Shown piece after piece: positions 1 to 13,700 of a stretch of 64,000 nucleotides of DNA. Under the pieces are notes generated by a model that was not told the origin of the DNA, ran no database searches, and saw nothing but the letters and a program-made list of their open reading frames with translations. Where the stretch lies: the NCBI GenBank assembly GCA_022605955.1, contig JAKCOZ010000001.1, positions 15,244,146 to 15,308,145 on the forward strand, read 5' to 3'. Every line of letters begins with the position of its first letter. Position 1 is the first letter of the stretch. This DNA comes from Rallus limicola (Eukaryota > Chordata > Aves > Gruiformes > Rallidae). Position numbers and translations under genes: made by a program.

Positions 1-1637
1 GCTCTGTACACCCTCCTTCTTTCTCTCCCTTCTGCATACTATAAAGGAAGTAGTTTCCTGCCCAGGGTGCATATATTAAGAAATCCTAGTTTGGCTTAAG
101 AAATAAGCGAGGTAACTTGGTTGCACACCATGTGCGCAGTAAGTAGTACCTCCACAGGTAGGAAATGGGTTCTCACTATCATAAACCTTTCAAAGAAAGG
201 TACATCAGGTGCCAAGGGAAATGGAAGCTAGACAAATAAGTATGCATTTAAGTGAGGGTGATTAGTCACTGTGCAAACAGCCAAGAAAGAGATGGATCTC
301 GTTAACTTCATATGAAGGTCAGAACCCTTACTTGGATGATGTATCTTAGTCAAATGCAAACTGCAAATATGAGTTTGAAAGGAACGGGTAAAACATTATG
401 ATGCATCTAAGTAGGTAAGGTGGCGTTTTCTCAAATTTTTTAATCCCTATTTTAGGGAGTATACAGTAAAAATTTGGATTTAATGTATGAAAGGAAAGTA
501 TTGGACAAAAAAAGTTCTGGAGAAAGGAAATTAAGGATTATAATGAGATTGTGTAGTTGGTCTGTACAATAGTTCTGCTGTCTGGTGGTTCCACTACCTT
601 TGTGTGGACTTCTGTTATGTAGACTATTCAACAGACAGAGAAAGCTTGACAGAGAAATTGAAATTAACACAGGGAAGATGCCATACCATTAATATTATAC
701 CATTTTATGTTGAGTATGCTGAGGACCTTGAGCATCACTACAAATGTGTTTCAGTATCTATTGATCCTCATGCAGATTTTCTTAAATTGACAGATGCGTG
801 TGTGTGTGTGCACATGCATGAGATTTCTTTCTTCAGTTTTCAAAGGTCCCTTTCGTATGGAAGCTGTCTTTGATGGTAAGAACGATCTCTAGATTGTTGC
901 TTTGGTTGTATAGTTTAAAAAGAAACTACTATTATAATCTAAACGTTGAAATTATGACTATTCCAGAGATTTGCATTAGGAAAAAAATTGCATTTCACAT
1001 AGCTCATGTGTGTGTTCTGTTACACCAAAGTGAACAGGAAGAATTCTATCCATAAGGGATTCCTCTTGCTGTGGAACAGGGACGCATCTAGGTATAACCA
1101 TAGTATTTCACTTTTCTGAGATATTTCTGAAGGTAAATTTCTGAGCCGAGGAAGGTAATCAGCCTTGTAATTTAGAGTAATGACCAATAATTTTGTCATA
1201 TCAATTTAATCTGCACATGGTAATTAGAGTTTTCAGGAGTCATTAGCAGCTGGGGTGTCACTCCGTGTTTATTGGAGAGCTGTCAGCTGGTGCTTTTCTC
1301 TGTTTGTTTTTTAATATTAATGGTTTGGAAAGAAGTTGGTGCTCTAGAAAGAATTGAGAAACTGGCCTGGCTTTGCGGATTTTTATCACCCTGCCAAGAC
1401 CCTGCGCAACTTCCTCTCTCTCTTACCGCAGCAGAATACGGAAACCTGACTGCTCCAGGCCACTTCTGCAATTGCAGTGGGGCAGGGGAGCAGGGCAGGA
1501 GGACGGGTCTTTTTGTTCTGCTGCTCGTTACTGCTTCAGCATCCAAAGAAGAAAACGAAATGCATTTAAATATGACCCTTTGGTTGTGTCTTGCACTGAT
1601 GGGTTTCCTTCTCTTCCCTCTCTCTGCTGTTGTGCAG
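1..1637 (+). other. MRTFA: MRTFA intron, 3' part
   Basis: This is AT-rich intron upstream of the RPEL1 exon. It holds a short (TG)n run near 797-810 and a pyrimidine-rich tract running into the acceptor at 1636-1637. I see no exon, RNA gene or recognisable repeat. Open frames overlapping 1272-1753 are chance frames around the real exon. Confidence 0.8.
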
Positions 1638-1703
1638 TGCTGCAGTTGAAGCTCCAGCAGCGACGCACACGGGAGGAGCTGGTGAGCCAAGGGATCATGC
1701 CGC
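1638..1703 (+). CDS. MRTFA: MRTFA exon encoding RPEL1
   Basis: The exon reads (V)LQLKLQQRRTREELVSQG followed by IMP, which matches the first RPEL motif of MRTFA. It starts after ttgtgcag and ends at a gtaagt donor. It begins in phase 2 (the first codon base is upstream) and leaves one base of the next proline codon. The motif lacks the RP pair of the consensus and has TREEL instead, as is usual for RPEL1 of this family. The ATG at 1698-1700 is the methionine that could open shorter forms beginning MPPLKS. Confidence 0.95.
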
Positions 1704-4700
1704 GTAAGTGTCATTTAAATTCTTTGTCTTGGTGTTTTTATGCTTATTTTTGAGTAGAGAATGGTTTCACCTATGATTCAAAAGATGGGGCTCTGTTTCT
1801 GCATGAAAAACATCATAGATGGCAGCCCCACCCTGTCCCACCCAACTTGGTCCTTCTGAAGTGTTGGTACTCTAGGTACAAGGCTGCCTCTGATACTGAG
1901 GAAAAGACTAAAAGCATAACTATATTCCAAAACAACATTTTCATTTGATTGCAGTGCACAAGAGTCTTCTAGGGAGCACACGTACTTTATACACTTGACC
2001 CATGCTGGTAATCACTCTTTTAACAGGCTTCCTGCCTTTGCAGTTTCTGTTCTTGTTTGTCAGCTCCCCAGACTTCTGAGGCAGTTGTAACTTTTTATGT
2101 TCATATTCCACAAACTGACTGAAAACAGGCAAGATGTTAACCAAAAAGAGGTCCAGTTTTATGTTTGTAGCTAGAAAACATCTAGAAAGTGTTCTCTGGG
2201 CATCAGCCATTCTTCCTGCATCTCTGGAGCCAGAGAACTTTTACTTTTCTGGATGAACACATAGGATATACCTTAATGGCAAGCTTTAACTGATTTATGG
2301 TCAGGTTTGTGTTGGAGAAAGTATTTTTTTTGTTTTGTTCCACTCCTTCCCCTCTGAACTAGATGACTTACTTAAAGCTAACAACGTGAAGCAAACCAAA
2401 GAACAAATGTTTTATTTCTGAGGTCCTCTCAGTTTCACTTAAGAGCTTTAGTAAAAGCAGTGGATCAGGTATATATTTTTTCATGTCAAAAACTTTCCCC
2501 GTCCCCCATTTCACAAGCCTACCTTGAAGACTGTGCAGTAATGAGGAGTTTCTCATTCCTTCCGTTTCTGAGGTGCACAGTGATGTGTCTTAGACCATGC
2601 TAAAGGTGTATGGTTAGGCTGTCAGCTCGCTCTCTGAATGAAGAGAACCTGTCAGCAGTATTCTGGCAGCTGAAGTGGCTCCCTTGAAGGTAGTGACATG
2701 GGCAAAACTCTTACTTAAAATTCTATTACCAAATGAAAAAGGAAAGATTCTGCTGTCTGGAAAGATTGTCCTGTCTGGATATACACCTGTCTTATTTTTA
2801 CCTGGGGAACTCATATACGTGCTTCTACAGAGTACTTGCTTTTGGATGAAAGACTAGTGTGCCTCTGACTGTGCCTTTTACTAAGGCTTACCAGAGAAAA
2901 TGTTCCTGTCTTTTTTGTGGTCTCCTGCTTTAGATGGATACGTATGCAAATACGGTGTTAACTTATGTTCAGTACTGACTTTCTTCGAAGTGTGGCTGGC
3001 CAAACTTGTGATTCCTGAGAGGGGTCTGTTTTACGGACCTTGCAAGTAATTCAAGTAAGGCACCCAGAGTAATTAGTCTTAAATTTGTTTAAAATACAGC
3101 CTAAATAACTAGTCTTTGCAGACTTGTGCCCTTCGTTGCTTCGTTAATGTCTCTTATATTTGAGCTGGACAAAGAGGAATGATCAAGTGAAGCATCATTG
3201 TGAAAATAGTGCCAACACATGGAAAGGTCCTTTCTGCAATGGGGAAATACAACTTTAGCAGATTTGTTCTAAACATGATTTGAAATTATTTCCCTCCAAG
3301 CTGTGATACCATTTACCCATACATGCCAACTGGAAATAGCCACATGTAGGAAAATGTTTAAAACATTATTTGCCTTGGTCATTTTTAAGAGATCATCTGT
3401 GAGATAAATTGTGATGCTTAAAGCAAAAGTACCGTTTTTAGCCTCAGGAGTACAGAGGATGACTAGGGACCATGGTCCTCTTGAAGGTGTCTCAGAACCA
3501 TGACACCTTTGCTTCTGCTTTCAGCAGTTCAGAATAGACATTTTTATTAGCTACTGGGAATGTGCAGGTGTCCTGTATTTTTTCATGTCTGCCCTGTACC
3601 CTCTCTCCATGAAAACGTTTAGTTTATATTGTTGAAAAAATTTAGTAATATTGTTCCTTTGTCATCTACTACTAAGCAGGGTTATACTGGGCCTCATGTT
3701 TCCCTCTTGAGTTCATTATTCAGTAACTAAGCCCCACAAAACCCTTGATAATGATTTAACAGAAAAAAAGGTGTGAACCCAGAGGATGGTTTGATGCTGA
3801 ATTAAATGAGATGGAGCTCTCTTTCCATATAAAATACTGGTTGGTTTAGCCTTTGTTTTCCATCTGGAGAGCCTTAACACTCTGGAAAGAATTGTGGTAG
3901 TTGCAGTTGTTTCTGCATTAGCATTATAGCTTGTGTCAGGAAGGTGCTTTTGAAAGGAAGCTCCCAATTTCACCTGCATACTGTACCTTGCTTTGCACCA
4001 TGAAATGAAGTTTGGAAGTTGAATTAAATTGGAGTGAAAGTAAACCTGAACATATTCTGCCCACAGCTAATAGGCATGCAGTCCTTGAGACCAGACTACA
4101 ATTTGTCTGGCACCACACTAACTGGTTTACCTTCATGTATGGAGTGTGGATGTCAGTTCCTCTTTCTGTGCAAGTTTGGTCTCACTGTGCTATCCGACGT
4201 GTTCATTTAGATTAGTCTTTAATACAGATCAGTTCCTGGATCTCGTAGCCAAGCTGACTTGCAAAAACCCATGAGCCAAGTGTGGGAAATGTAAAAAGTT
4301 TTGTTTGACATTAAAAGCTATCTAGTGTGTGAGCTCACTCTGGTACCTTTGGTTCTCCTGATGGCACTCTAAGTTGTATGCAGTGTTTAGATTCAGCTTG
4401 ATGCTGTAAATGAGGAATTGTATCTCAGCCTTCCATCAACACAAAGCTTTTGGATACTGTAAACCTGAGGAGTAGGAGAAGACATTTCGGTCATGTTAAA
4501 GTGAGAGTAACACCACTCCTGCTTTGCCTGTTCAGAACAGAGCTGGGTTGCTTACTTTTGTTCCCACGTGGAATTTGTTTATATGGTAGAGAGGAAGGGC
4601 AAATGTTTTAACATTTTTTTACCGAGTACACTTAATCTCTCGTGAATAACCTTTCCAACCCACCAGCCACCTACAGGAGAGCTATGATTTTCTACAAGAG

Positions 4701-7700
4701 TAATGTATTGTAGTAAGAAATGAAGTATTTATAAGCAGTGACAGTGGATTCAGAATAATTGGGGTTTATGCCTTGTTAATTCTTCTTGCTTTTCTGTTAC
4801 CACTTTGTGCAACCTTTTACAAGTAGCAGGATTTGCTAGTTGATTAAAATTATCAGTTGCTCATAGAAAAGGTGTGGGAAGCAAGTCTTCATCTGCATAT
4901 GACATACCTGTGATTTGAGCTAGAAGGACTGTATCTAGAAACAAGGAGAGCTTAGTTTCCGTATTTATTCAGGTTTTGGCCTATTTTCTGATAATGCAAA
5001 TAGAAAAGCTTTTTTGCTATTTGCATTTTTTGTAGATGTGCAGAGGTGATTTTCATCTTCTCACCCTCATGAAGTGCAAGCTAAACAAAAACTGCTGCCT
5101 GTGCTCAACTCTTTGAACTCTGTCATGCTGTAGAAGAACAGTCAGATGCTGTCAGTTTTTGCAGTGTCAAATTTAAAGGTTACAGCTATTGTAAGTTTTT
5201 TTGGGGGGAGTACTAAACACACAATTTTCCACCCTTGGAAAGAATGTTTAAACAGTAGCTCATGTATATCTCAGTGGAAAGATGCGTGGAAAGGTACCTT
5301 CGACTAAAACAGTAAAAACTTTTAGGGGAAAGTAATTTGGTAAGTGTAGCAATGCACTGCTTTGCAAAATACCTTGTGCTTTTTTGGTTTTGCAAAGTTT
5401 AAAGCTTTGCATGCCTGTTGTTTTATCCGCTGGGATTGTGATCATCAGCTTCTGGCTGCAAACACAAAATACAGGCAAGCATGCAAGGTTGTCGTGTGGT
5501 GGCACAATCCTGCAGGAAAGCTGTAGTTGCGAACATCAGTTTCACCGAAGCAAGCATAACAGAAGATGGTTGTGATTTCTGGGAATGTGGCCTGTGTTGC
5601 CCTGTAGAACTGCTTTGTGAATATCTGAAAGGTGACACAGGCAGCCTTTGAAAAGGGCATCACCTGGACTGAAAGCTAGAAGGAGGGTGGCTGCAGTACA
5701 GGCAGAGGACTTCCAGGAATTACTTTTTCGCCCCATTGTATCTGGTGTTTGCCAGTTATTGTGCCCCCATTCAGCTTCTCTGACTGTAGGATTGTGTTCC
5801 GTGATGTGGTATATGCAGAATGCAAGAATATACATGGAATCCAAAAAGGATGGAGCCTGTGCTGCTTTTCTAATGTGACTCTTTTTACGGGCAATGATGT
5901 GTTTCCACGCTACACGTCTGCCTTACCAGCACTTCGGTGCAGAGGTTTCGGCTTGGACATGCAGCGCGTTAGTTTCTTGAGCATATTTTGGAATGCAAGA
6001 TTTGTGAATCTTGTGCTGCTGGGTTTTAGACTCTCCTGAGGAGAATGTATGTTATCTCCAGTCTACATGAGTTGAAAATGCCATAGTTCAGTTGCAACAT
6101 ATCAAACAATCAGGAATGATTGTAATACAGTAGACAGTCTAAGTAAAATCTCATTAGGCCTCTCATAACACTAGCTCTCTAATTTTTATACCTAGAAGAT
6201 TAGTGGAAAAAAGTTTGTATTTGTTATAAAACTAAAATGCAGTGTTTGTTTTTTGGGGGGGACTGTGAGGCATTGCTTGGAATTAATTCTAAAGGAATTG
6301 CCATTTGCTGGGGACATTTGGTGATTTAAGGATACAGAACACAGGTTATGCTTTGGCATATCATTGTTGATTATCATTTTGGGAAAGCTTGTAACTGGTC
6401 TTCTACATCCAGCATGGCTACCTTCACAAGAAAACAAGGATCTTTAAAATATTGATTTCAGGAAGTGAAATGCTTGCCACCTGTGAATTTCTAAAGTTAA
6501 ACCATGGCTGTAGACTTTTAACACCTCAACTGTAAAATTTGGCTGTATATCCACACTGTTGTTAGTGTAGGGTAGCTAAGAATTGTATTGCTGCTTTGGT
6601 CTTTACGTGGTAGTCTAACCACTTCTCAGCTTTGAAAAAGTGATTTCGTTGATGAAAATTATGCACTTCCAACTTCATTGTATAGTTCTTTATTTAATAT
6701 TTTATTCGTGTTCATATCTTCTTGTTAAGCTGCTAGTTTTAAACCTCAAACTTGTCAACATAGTATATGAGGCGGTAGTTGAAGGAGACCTGTCCTTTTA
6801 GGATATAGTCAGCTCCCGATTCCAGTTACAGACAATAGCTGCAGAAGAACTAATTGTTATCAGAAACAATTAGTTTTTTTGTTTAAAACCTAGCTTTTAA
6901 AAATTGTGAAATAGGAGCATCTTTTGATGTATGTCAAAGAAAGGAGAGGCCCTAAGCTGTTGGAACACGCACAGTTATCTACATGTGCAGTATTTTTTAT
7001 GGCAGGAACCGTTCTGCAGTCATCCCGATGACTTCAGGTGCAATTCTTAATGTCTCAACAGTATTTTATCATTTACATAAAGGCAAGATAGAGGATGAAC
7101 TGCTAGGCCTGTGTGGAGCTTTACTGATTCAGAAGTGTTGCAGTGTGGCTACGCAGCCGACATTTCAAGCCTCTTGTGTGTTATATTTAAACTGCAGATA
7201 AACCAATTGCTTTAACACCCTCAAAAGCTCTTCCTGCTTTAGATATCTCTCTGCGTAACATGTTCCCATCATTCTCTCACTGCTTTACATGTCAGGTCTT
7301 TATAGTGACGTTCCCTACAGTTTCTGGAATATATTTATAGTAACAAAACAAAAATACAGATTTTTACTTCCCTGCCATCTAGTGTCTGCTGGTTTGCTCA
7401 TTGGTGACTGCTTCACTTTCACACCTTTTTTCCACAAAACAAGTTGAAACTGTGCTTTTATTTAGGACAAGTTAAAAACAAGTGTATGGGCTTTAAATGT
7501 AATTGCTCTCATTTATTTACTGAAATGCCCCAACCTGTAAAGTCTTTTAAGTTTTAAAAATAATAAGAACTACTTTTTTTAATATTCCTTTTAACTTCTG
7601 AAACCTTGATGTTTCCTGGTTCATTGTGTACAGAATGGGACCTCAAATGCAGAGGCTGCAGCAAGACTTTTGATATACTCAATATCATGCTCTAAGATTA

Positions 7701-10700
7701 AGGCTGGAATGCTAAGCAGGTATGGTAAACCAAACAAAAGCTGTAGAGGACACTCACAGCTGTATTTCTGCTCATGGCATGTAGCACAGAAATCTGTAAC
7801 TGATTTTATTTTAATTTGATCATCTACCTGTAACTTGTATCCCAGGAATTGTTTGCTAGTTCTTTGACTTTGATCTCTTCTCTTGAAGCCCAATTTCAAA
7901 GCCTTGAGGCTTTGTGTGGAGGAGTCCATACATTTAAGCTGAGTGCCTCATTGTCAGGGGCCTAATAACTGCACCTGGTTTGTTTATATTTTTAGATAGC
8001 TGTCTGTGTTTGTTTTCCACGTGTTTATATCATCTGTGATTAATAAGACATGGCTAGAGTAGGAAAGTTTGTTGTGTTAGCAATGGAAATATGCTGTTGC
8101 CCTTTCTGAAGTTGTAGAACGAAAGGCTGTGCTCAGGGGTTTGATGAGCTGTGTTTAGTCCTTGATCCCTGCAATGATAAAAGATTTAACTCTGCTGGTT
8201 GCAAGAGAAACATAATAATTCAGGTGAGTAAAATCTGGTATGTAATAGAACTTTTTTTCCCTTCATGTTCCCACAGTTGTCTTGGGTTCATTCTTAGTCA
8301 GTGACTGGGAATGGTCTCCTCTTTTTCTTCTCATGGTCCCGCTCCTTCCACAGTCTGGGCACTGTGTAAAGTTGTCAGAAGAGTTTGAAAAGGGGCAGTT
8401 ATCCATACAAGAGGCAGGCATGAAGTCTAGCCTAGGAATGCATGGATCAAAAGGTTCCTGGTAGTATCTCTCTTTTCTTCATCAGTTTGAAGGTGGTGTA
8501 ATCCTAATTGTAGTTAAGCTTACTTTTATATTTTTCATTTTTCAGTTCAGGATTTAGATAATGTCTTTTGAATGCCAAGAGTTAATGGGGATGGACGGAG
8601 CGAGTTATACATTATCTGTATTTGCTGCAGATGCTTTTTGGCACGAAGCTGTAGCCATAGTCACCCATAGATCTGATAAGTCACCATGGGTGACAGTTTT
8701 AATTTTTCTCTAAAGAGGGTGAATCTACTGAGAAATCACACACAACTGTTAAGAGTTTAAATTAACTCAGTGTTGGGCTTTGAAAAATCTTAGTCCTTTC
8801 TGTTGATAATGTTGCATGTTTGCTGTTGGAAGCAGCTCAGCTGGTGCGCAGCTCCATGGTGAGGGAAGCTGAGCTGAGACAGGATACCACAGCCCCCTGT
8901 ATGGATGCTCATGCAACCAGGGCAAGCCCTGTTCAGGGAGACAAAAAGTAGCTCTTTAGGGGAGCAATGGCTTTGTTACCCACCATACTCTGCAGGCTCA
9001 CTCTGAGAGGCTCTGTGAAGTGGGGTGTCTGGGCTTCTTCAGCTCTGGCTTCCGTAAGAGCTGAACAACCTAGCTAATATTTGCTGTCTTTCCTGCCCTG
9101 TCCCTATTGATTGGATAGCTCTGGAGCTATTCAACTGTAATACCATGCTCTTTGGCATGCTGGCAACAGTAACAATGTGGGGAAGAAGCTTTCTCTAGTG
9201 TTCTTTGGTTTGGAAGTGGAAACACTGGCAATTATTTAATAACAATGAAGCTATATGTGGAAGTTGTCACTGAAAGGCAAAGCTGCATTTGTTTGGGTGC
9301 CAGAGATGCGTTTCCCACCTTCATAAAAATATTTAGAATTTTTTAAAGTCACTCTTAAGTTTGAATTTTCTAATTTTATGTATTTTGGGGTTTGAATAAC
9401 CACAATTTACCTTAACTTGGTCCTCAGATCTCAGCCTTAATCCAAGGGCTCTTACCAATGCCAGGGGTATGAACTCAGCAATAATTGTAAAATAAGATCA
9501 GGTCTGTACTGGATGTGAAACTCCCTGGAGCTGCCTAAGGAGAAGAGGGTGCTGATGGACATCTCGTTTCTATCACCTGTGTATTCCCCACTCCCTTTTT
9601 CGTATTTCTGTAGCATACTGAACTTTGATACTGTCCCACAGTATCCTGCTGATGCCCAGCTCCCTCTGTGCCTGTGACCCATTTTTTTCATGCCATGAGA
9701 AATCATTTTTTGGAAGTGGAGTGAAGATGAAGGGAGGAAGAAAGTGCCAACTGTCTTGATCTGTGGTTCAAGTTTTGAGCAGTTTACCAAATGACAACTG
9801 AATGCTATAGAATGGGAGCCCCACCCTGAACTGACAGAGGAAGTCATCAAGCCTATTTGCAGCACTTTATCTCATCTTTTTGTGAAAGCATAGTAAACAA
9901 GGGAGAGAAACTAGAAGTTGGTTGAGAGCAGAAGTGAATAGCTGCAGTAGAAGGCTGTCTGCCTTTCTGAATTAACATCGGCATATCTGGGGCTAGGTTT
10001 GGACATGACACGAGTGTCTCTCTCATAGCATAGGAAAATTTTACTTTTCCTTCAGGAACTGATCTAAATGAATAGCAAAACATTTGATTCAGTGGCCTTT
10101 TTACAAACATTGCATGTTGTCGAGCCAGCTGATTTCCAGTTCAAATATCACCTTGTTGTCTGTGATCAACTAAATACTGCAGTGAAGGAAAGCACATGTG
10201 CAGTTTCTCCCCTCAGCCTACACATCTGCTAGCCTCCAGTACTGATGCCCCCAATTGCAGAAGGTTTTGCAGACTCTCCTCCCCACCTTGCCCAGACACT
10301 TGAGCTGTGAAGGCCTGTGAAGACCCTTTTGGTTCCTTGTGAAGACCTTTATTTGGTTCCATGCAACCTTAGTGTCTTTGGTTGTCTGCATAAGCAAATG
10401 CAGGGTGTACAGATATTTTGAACTCTTTCTCTCAATAGTTGGGTCAGTCCCCTTCCTCTGTTATGTTTCGTTCTTAGCGTGACTGAATTTGATTCTGAAT
10501 CCACTTATTTCTCACACTAGGTAACAGGAACTTGAAGATCTGCATATGACTATCTTGGAAAGCTTTGCAAGGCTAAAATTTGCTTTTGTACAGGATAAGC
10601 CCTGAACAGAAATGTTTGAACGGTTTTGCTCAGCTTTTTGTCTCTGCTATGGATTCCTGGGCCTTCATTCAGTCTGTTTACAGTGGCACCAGTTGGATGC

Positions 10701-13700
10701 TTTGCAGCAATATCTCTGTTCACTCACACGTTGCTGTCTTCAAAATGTGGCTTGGACTGACGGGACACCGAACTCATGCATTGGAGTTTTGGACCCTATC
10801 TCATAGGGATTAATTCATTGCTTTCAAGCAAGGTTAGCAACTTCCATCTCTGTGCTTTGTATGGAAAGGTGTGCATCATTGCAGATGGTCCTCAAAGCTG
10901 CTGCTTAGCTTTGAGGGGTCAGATGAAAGGACAGTAGTTTCAGTGTGTAGTCGTGAACGTTTTTGAAGCAGGGTGGAGGCACAGAACAGTTGCATCATTG
11001 ATCTCCAAGGAGATTTCTCATGGTAGCTAAGGGTGTGACACAAAGATACTAATGCTTCAGGAATTCTGCTGATGAAGCATCAAAATGCTCCGCAAAAGGT
11101 AGTAAAGAGACAAAAATACTGTGGTAGCAATTTAATGAGATCCTTGGTAGCCAGCCCATTTGTGGTAGGAAAATCAGGACCTGCTGTCAGTCACCTAAAG
11201 ATGAGGTAAAGCTCACCCTCCCAACAGTAGACGTTGCAAATTGCCAACTGGTTGTCTGAGTGGGACGAAGCATGTATAACTCAGGGAAAGGCACCTGCTG
11301 GACTGTGCTGTCCCAAACCCTGTTGGTGATGCTCTTGTCCCTTCTGTCACAAGCGTTTGTAGTGCTTGTTTGGCCAGTTGTAATACAGGCAGTTTTCCTA
11401 AAGTGGATGGGGCAGTCTGAAGACATGGGGGCAGCAGCGGAGGACTCTTACCGTGGTGCTGGCCTTGAACCCAGCCTCTCATTTCTCACTGCCTGGCAGA
11501 GCAGTTTTTGCTCGGTTTTGCTGACACAATTGTTTGTGGAGCTGAGCTGTAAACCAGCATACCAATCCAGGTTAAAATAACTCTTTCAGAGCAACTGTGA
11601 TCTGAATCCACAGACGGTTCTGTCAGCATAACTGAGGGCTAACGGACTTTGTCCCAGGCCTACGTACAGGAGCAAGGGCAGAAAGTGAAACTGCAGTTTA
11701 TTGACGAAGCAAATACCTTGCTCATATCATGGAGAAACCAGGATGGTGGGCGAAAAGTATACCTAACTGAAATCAGGCATAGCAGAAGTTGCTTCTGCAT
11801 TCTCAAATATCTCAGTGGAAGAGAATAAATGACAATTTTTCTGCAACAATGTAAAACAAAATCTCTCAACAGCTAATAGTACTGTGGTAGTTTGGAATGT
11901 TTGGCTTTTCCTCTGGTAGCTCTCTGTTCTCATCAGGGGCTCACCGAGATTTTTGTCGACAAAGCTAGTGAAGCTGGCTGTGCAGTTAGCTAGATCAAGG
12001 GTTTGAACTGGGTTAACTAGTACCTCTTTTTGGGGGGACAAGTGCCATGGCGAGGTGCTGGAGTTTCTTTATGGTGACAGTTCCCTAGCACAGTTCCCTG
12101 TCTGATACAAGTACAGTTGGAGCATCAGTGGCAAGGCAGACACATGAGACGTGGTGGAGGGGAAAAAAGAGCTCATTACTTAAGCTGGACCTACCACCAG
12201 ATTAAATATTTGTTGAACTGCCTCCCCAGGAAGTCAGGGTGTTAAATGTCTTTTTGCACTTCTTGGGTTTAGTAAGGTGCTTGACACAGGCGCTCCTGAC
12301 ATTGTTATAAGCAAGCTGGGACAACTTGAAGCTGTGTATGCAACCAGTGAGAAGACGGGGCTGGAATAAAGGTTCCATGTCTGACTTGGGAGGATGTATT
12401 GAGCAGGACTTTTGTGCGGGGTGGGGAGGGAGAAGGTCGCTGTCTGATACTATTCAGTATTTTGATGCAAACAAGGGAAGAGTGTGTGTATTTTTTAAGC
12501 TTGCAGGTTAGTAGATTGGGAGGAAGACAGAATTGGGGTTCAGAGCTAAGAAGAACAGGACGAAGTCAAAGACAAATGCAGAGTTCCCACATTTTGGTAT
12601 GTCTAGTCCGTGGCATGAATTGAGGGTGGAGTATGGCTGGCTAGACAGGAGGTCTGCAGAAGAGGATTGGAGACCGTTGTGGTTTGTGAGCCAAACGCAA
12701 GTGAACATGATATGCATTTTATGTACACCAAAAAAAAGAAAACTGGCTGCGAACTGAGAAGTGTTGTTTAATAATCATTTAGCTCTACAAAAGCTGATAA
12801 AGCCTAGGGTAGAACACATAGCCAGTTTTGGACACTATACTTGAAAAAAAAAGCAGATCAAATGGAGGGAGTCCAAAAGAGAGTAAACAAGCAAAGGTCT
12901 GGGTAATGTTATCTATTAGGCAAAGTTGAAGCAACTGGGTTTGGTCGTTCAGTATAACAGCAGACTGTAGGAAAACCAGAGTTTTCAAATATATAAAGAT
13001 AGATGCAAAGAGGAAGAGAATAAATTTTTCTCTGTAATGATTGCAGGTAAGGCAGGGAATAATGAGCATAAGTTGTGGGAAGGGAAAGTTAGACATTAAG
13101 TTTTTAAATAGTAAGAACATCTATGCACTGGAATAATTTCTCTGCAACAGCACTGCATTTTTTCATAAGAGGTCTTCAAGAACAGGTTAGATAAAGTACT
13201 GTAAGGAATAGTTTAGTATATTTTATCCAGCACGAGCAGTCAGAAAGCATTAGGTGATTAGGGTTTTTTCAGCACTATTTTCTGTGGTTATATCTGCTGC
13301 TTGGGGCACCAAGGGCTGCGGACATCAATCCTGTCCCAGTGACAAAAGTGCTGCCCCATGCCTACCTGGTTACTGCTGCTCCTGCTCCACCAGCTGAACT
13401 GCTCATTTGCATGCACTGTCAGACTGAGCCAGAATAGCTGATATGGCTGAGAGCAGTAGAGCTTTGTCATTATGGGTAATTTTGAGAGGAATGGATAAAG
13501 CAGCACCCAGGTGAGCAAGCCAGAAAGCTACAGGGGGCGGGAAGAGTTTTGCAGGGATCAGTGCCAACTGGGCAGGAAGGGCAGTGTTAGGAGCTGGAAA
13601 AGGGGGATATCTGCATGTGGGTCTCCTTAATCAGAACCTTAGTGCTTTGGAGTTCTGCAGAGTTGTGGTTTTGTTGTTTTTTTTCCCCGTTTGCTCTAGT

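Noticed and set aside
1272..1753. Three overlapping open frames around the RPEL1 exon, one with a hydrophobic start
   Set aside because: Only the 66-base frame matching RPEL1 has family support and splice sites. The hydrophobic stretch is translated intron.
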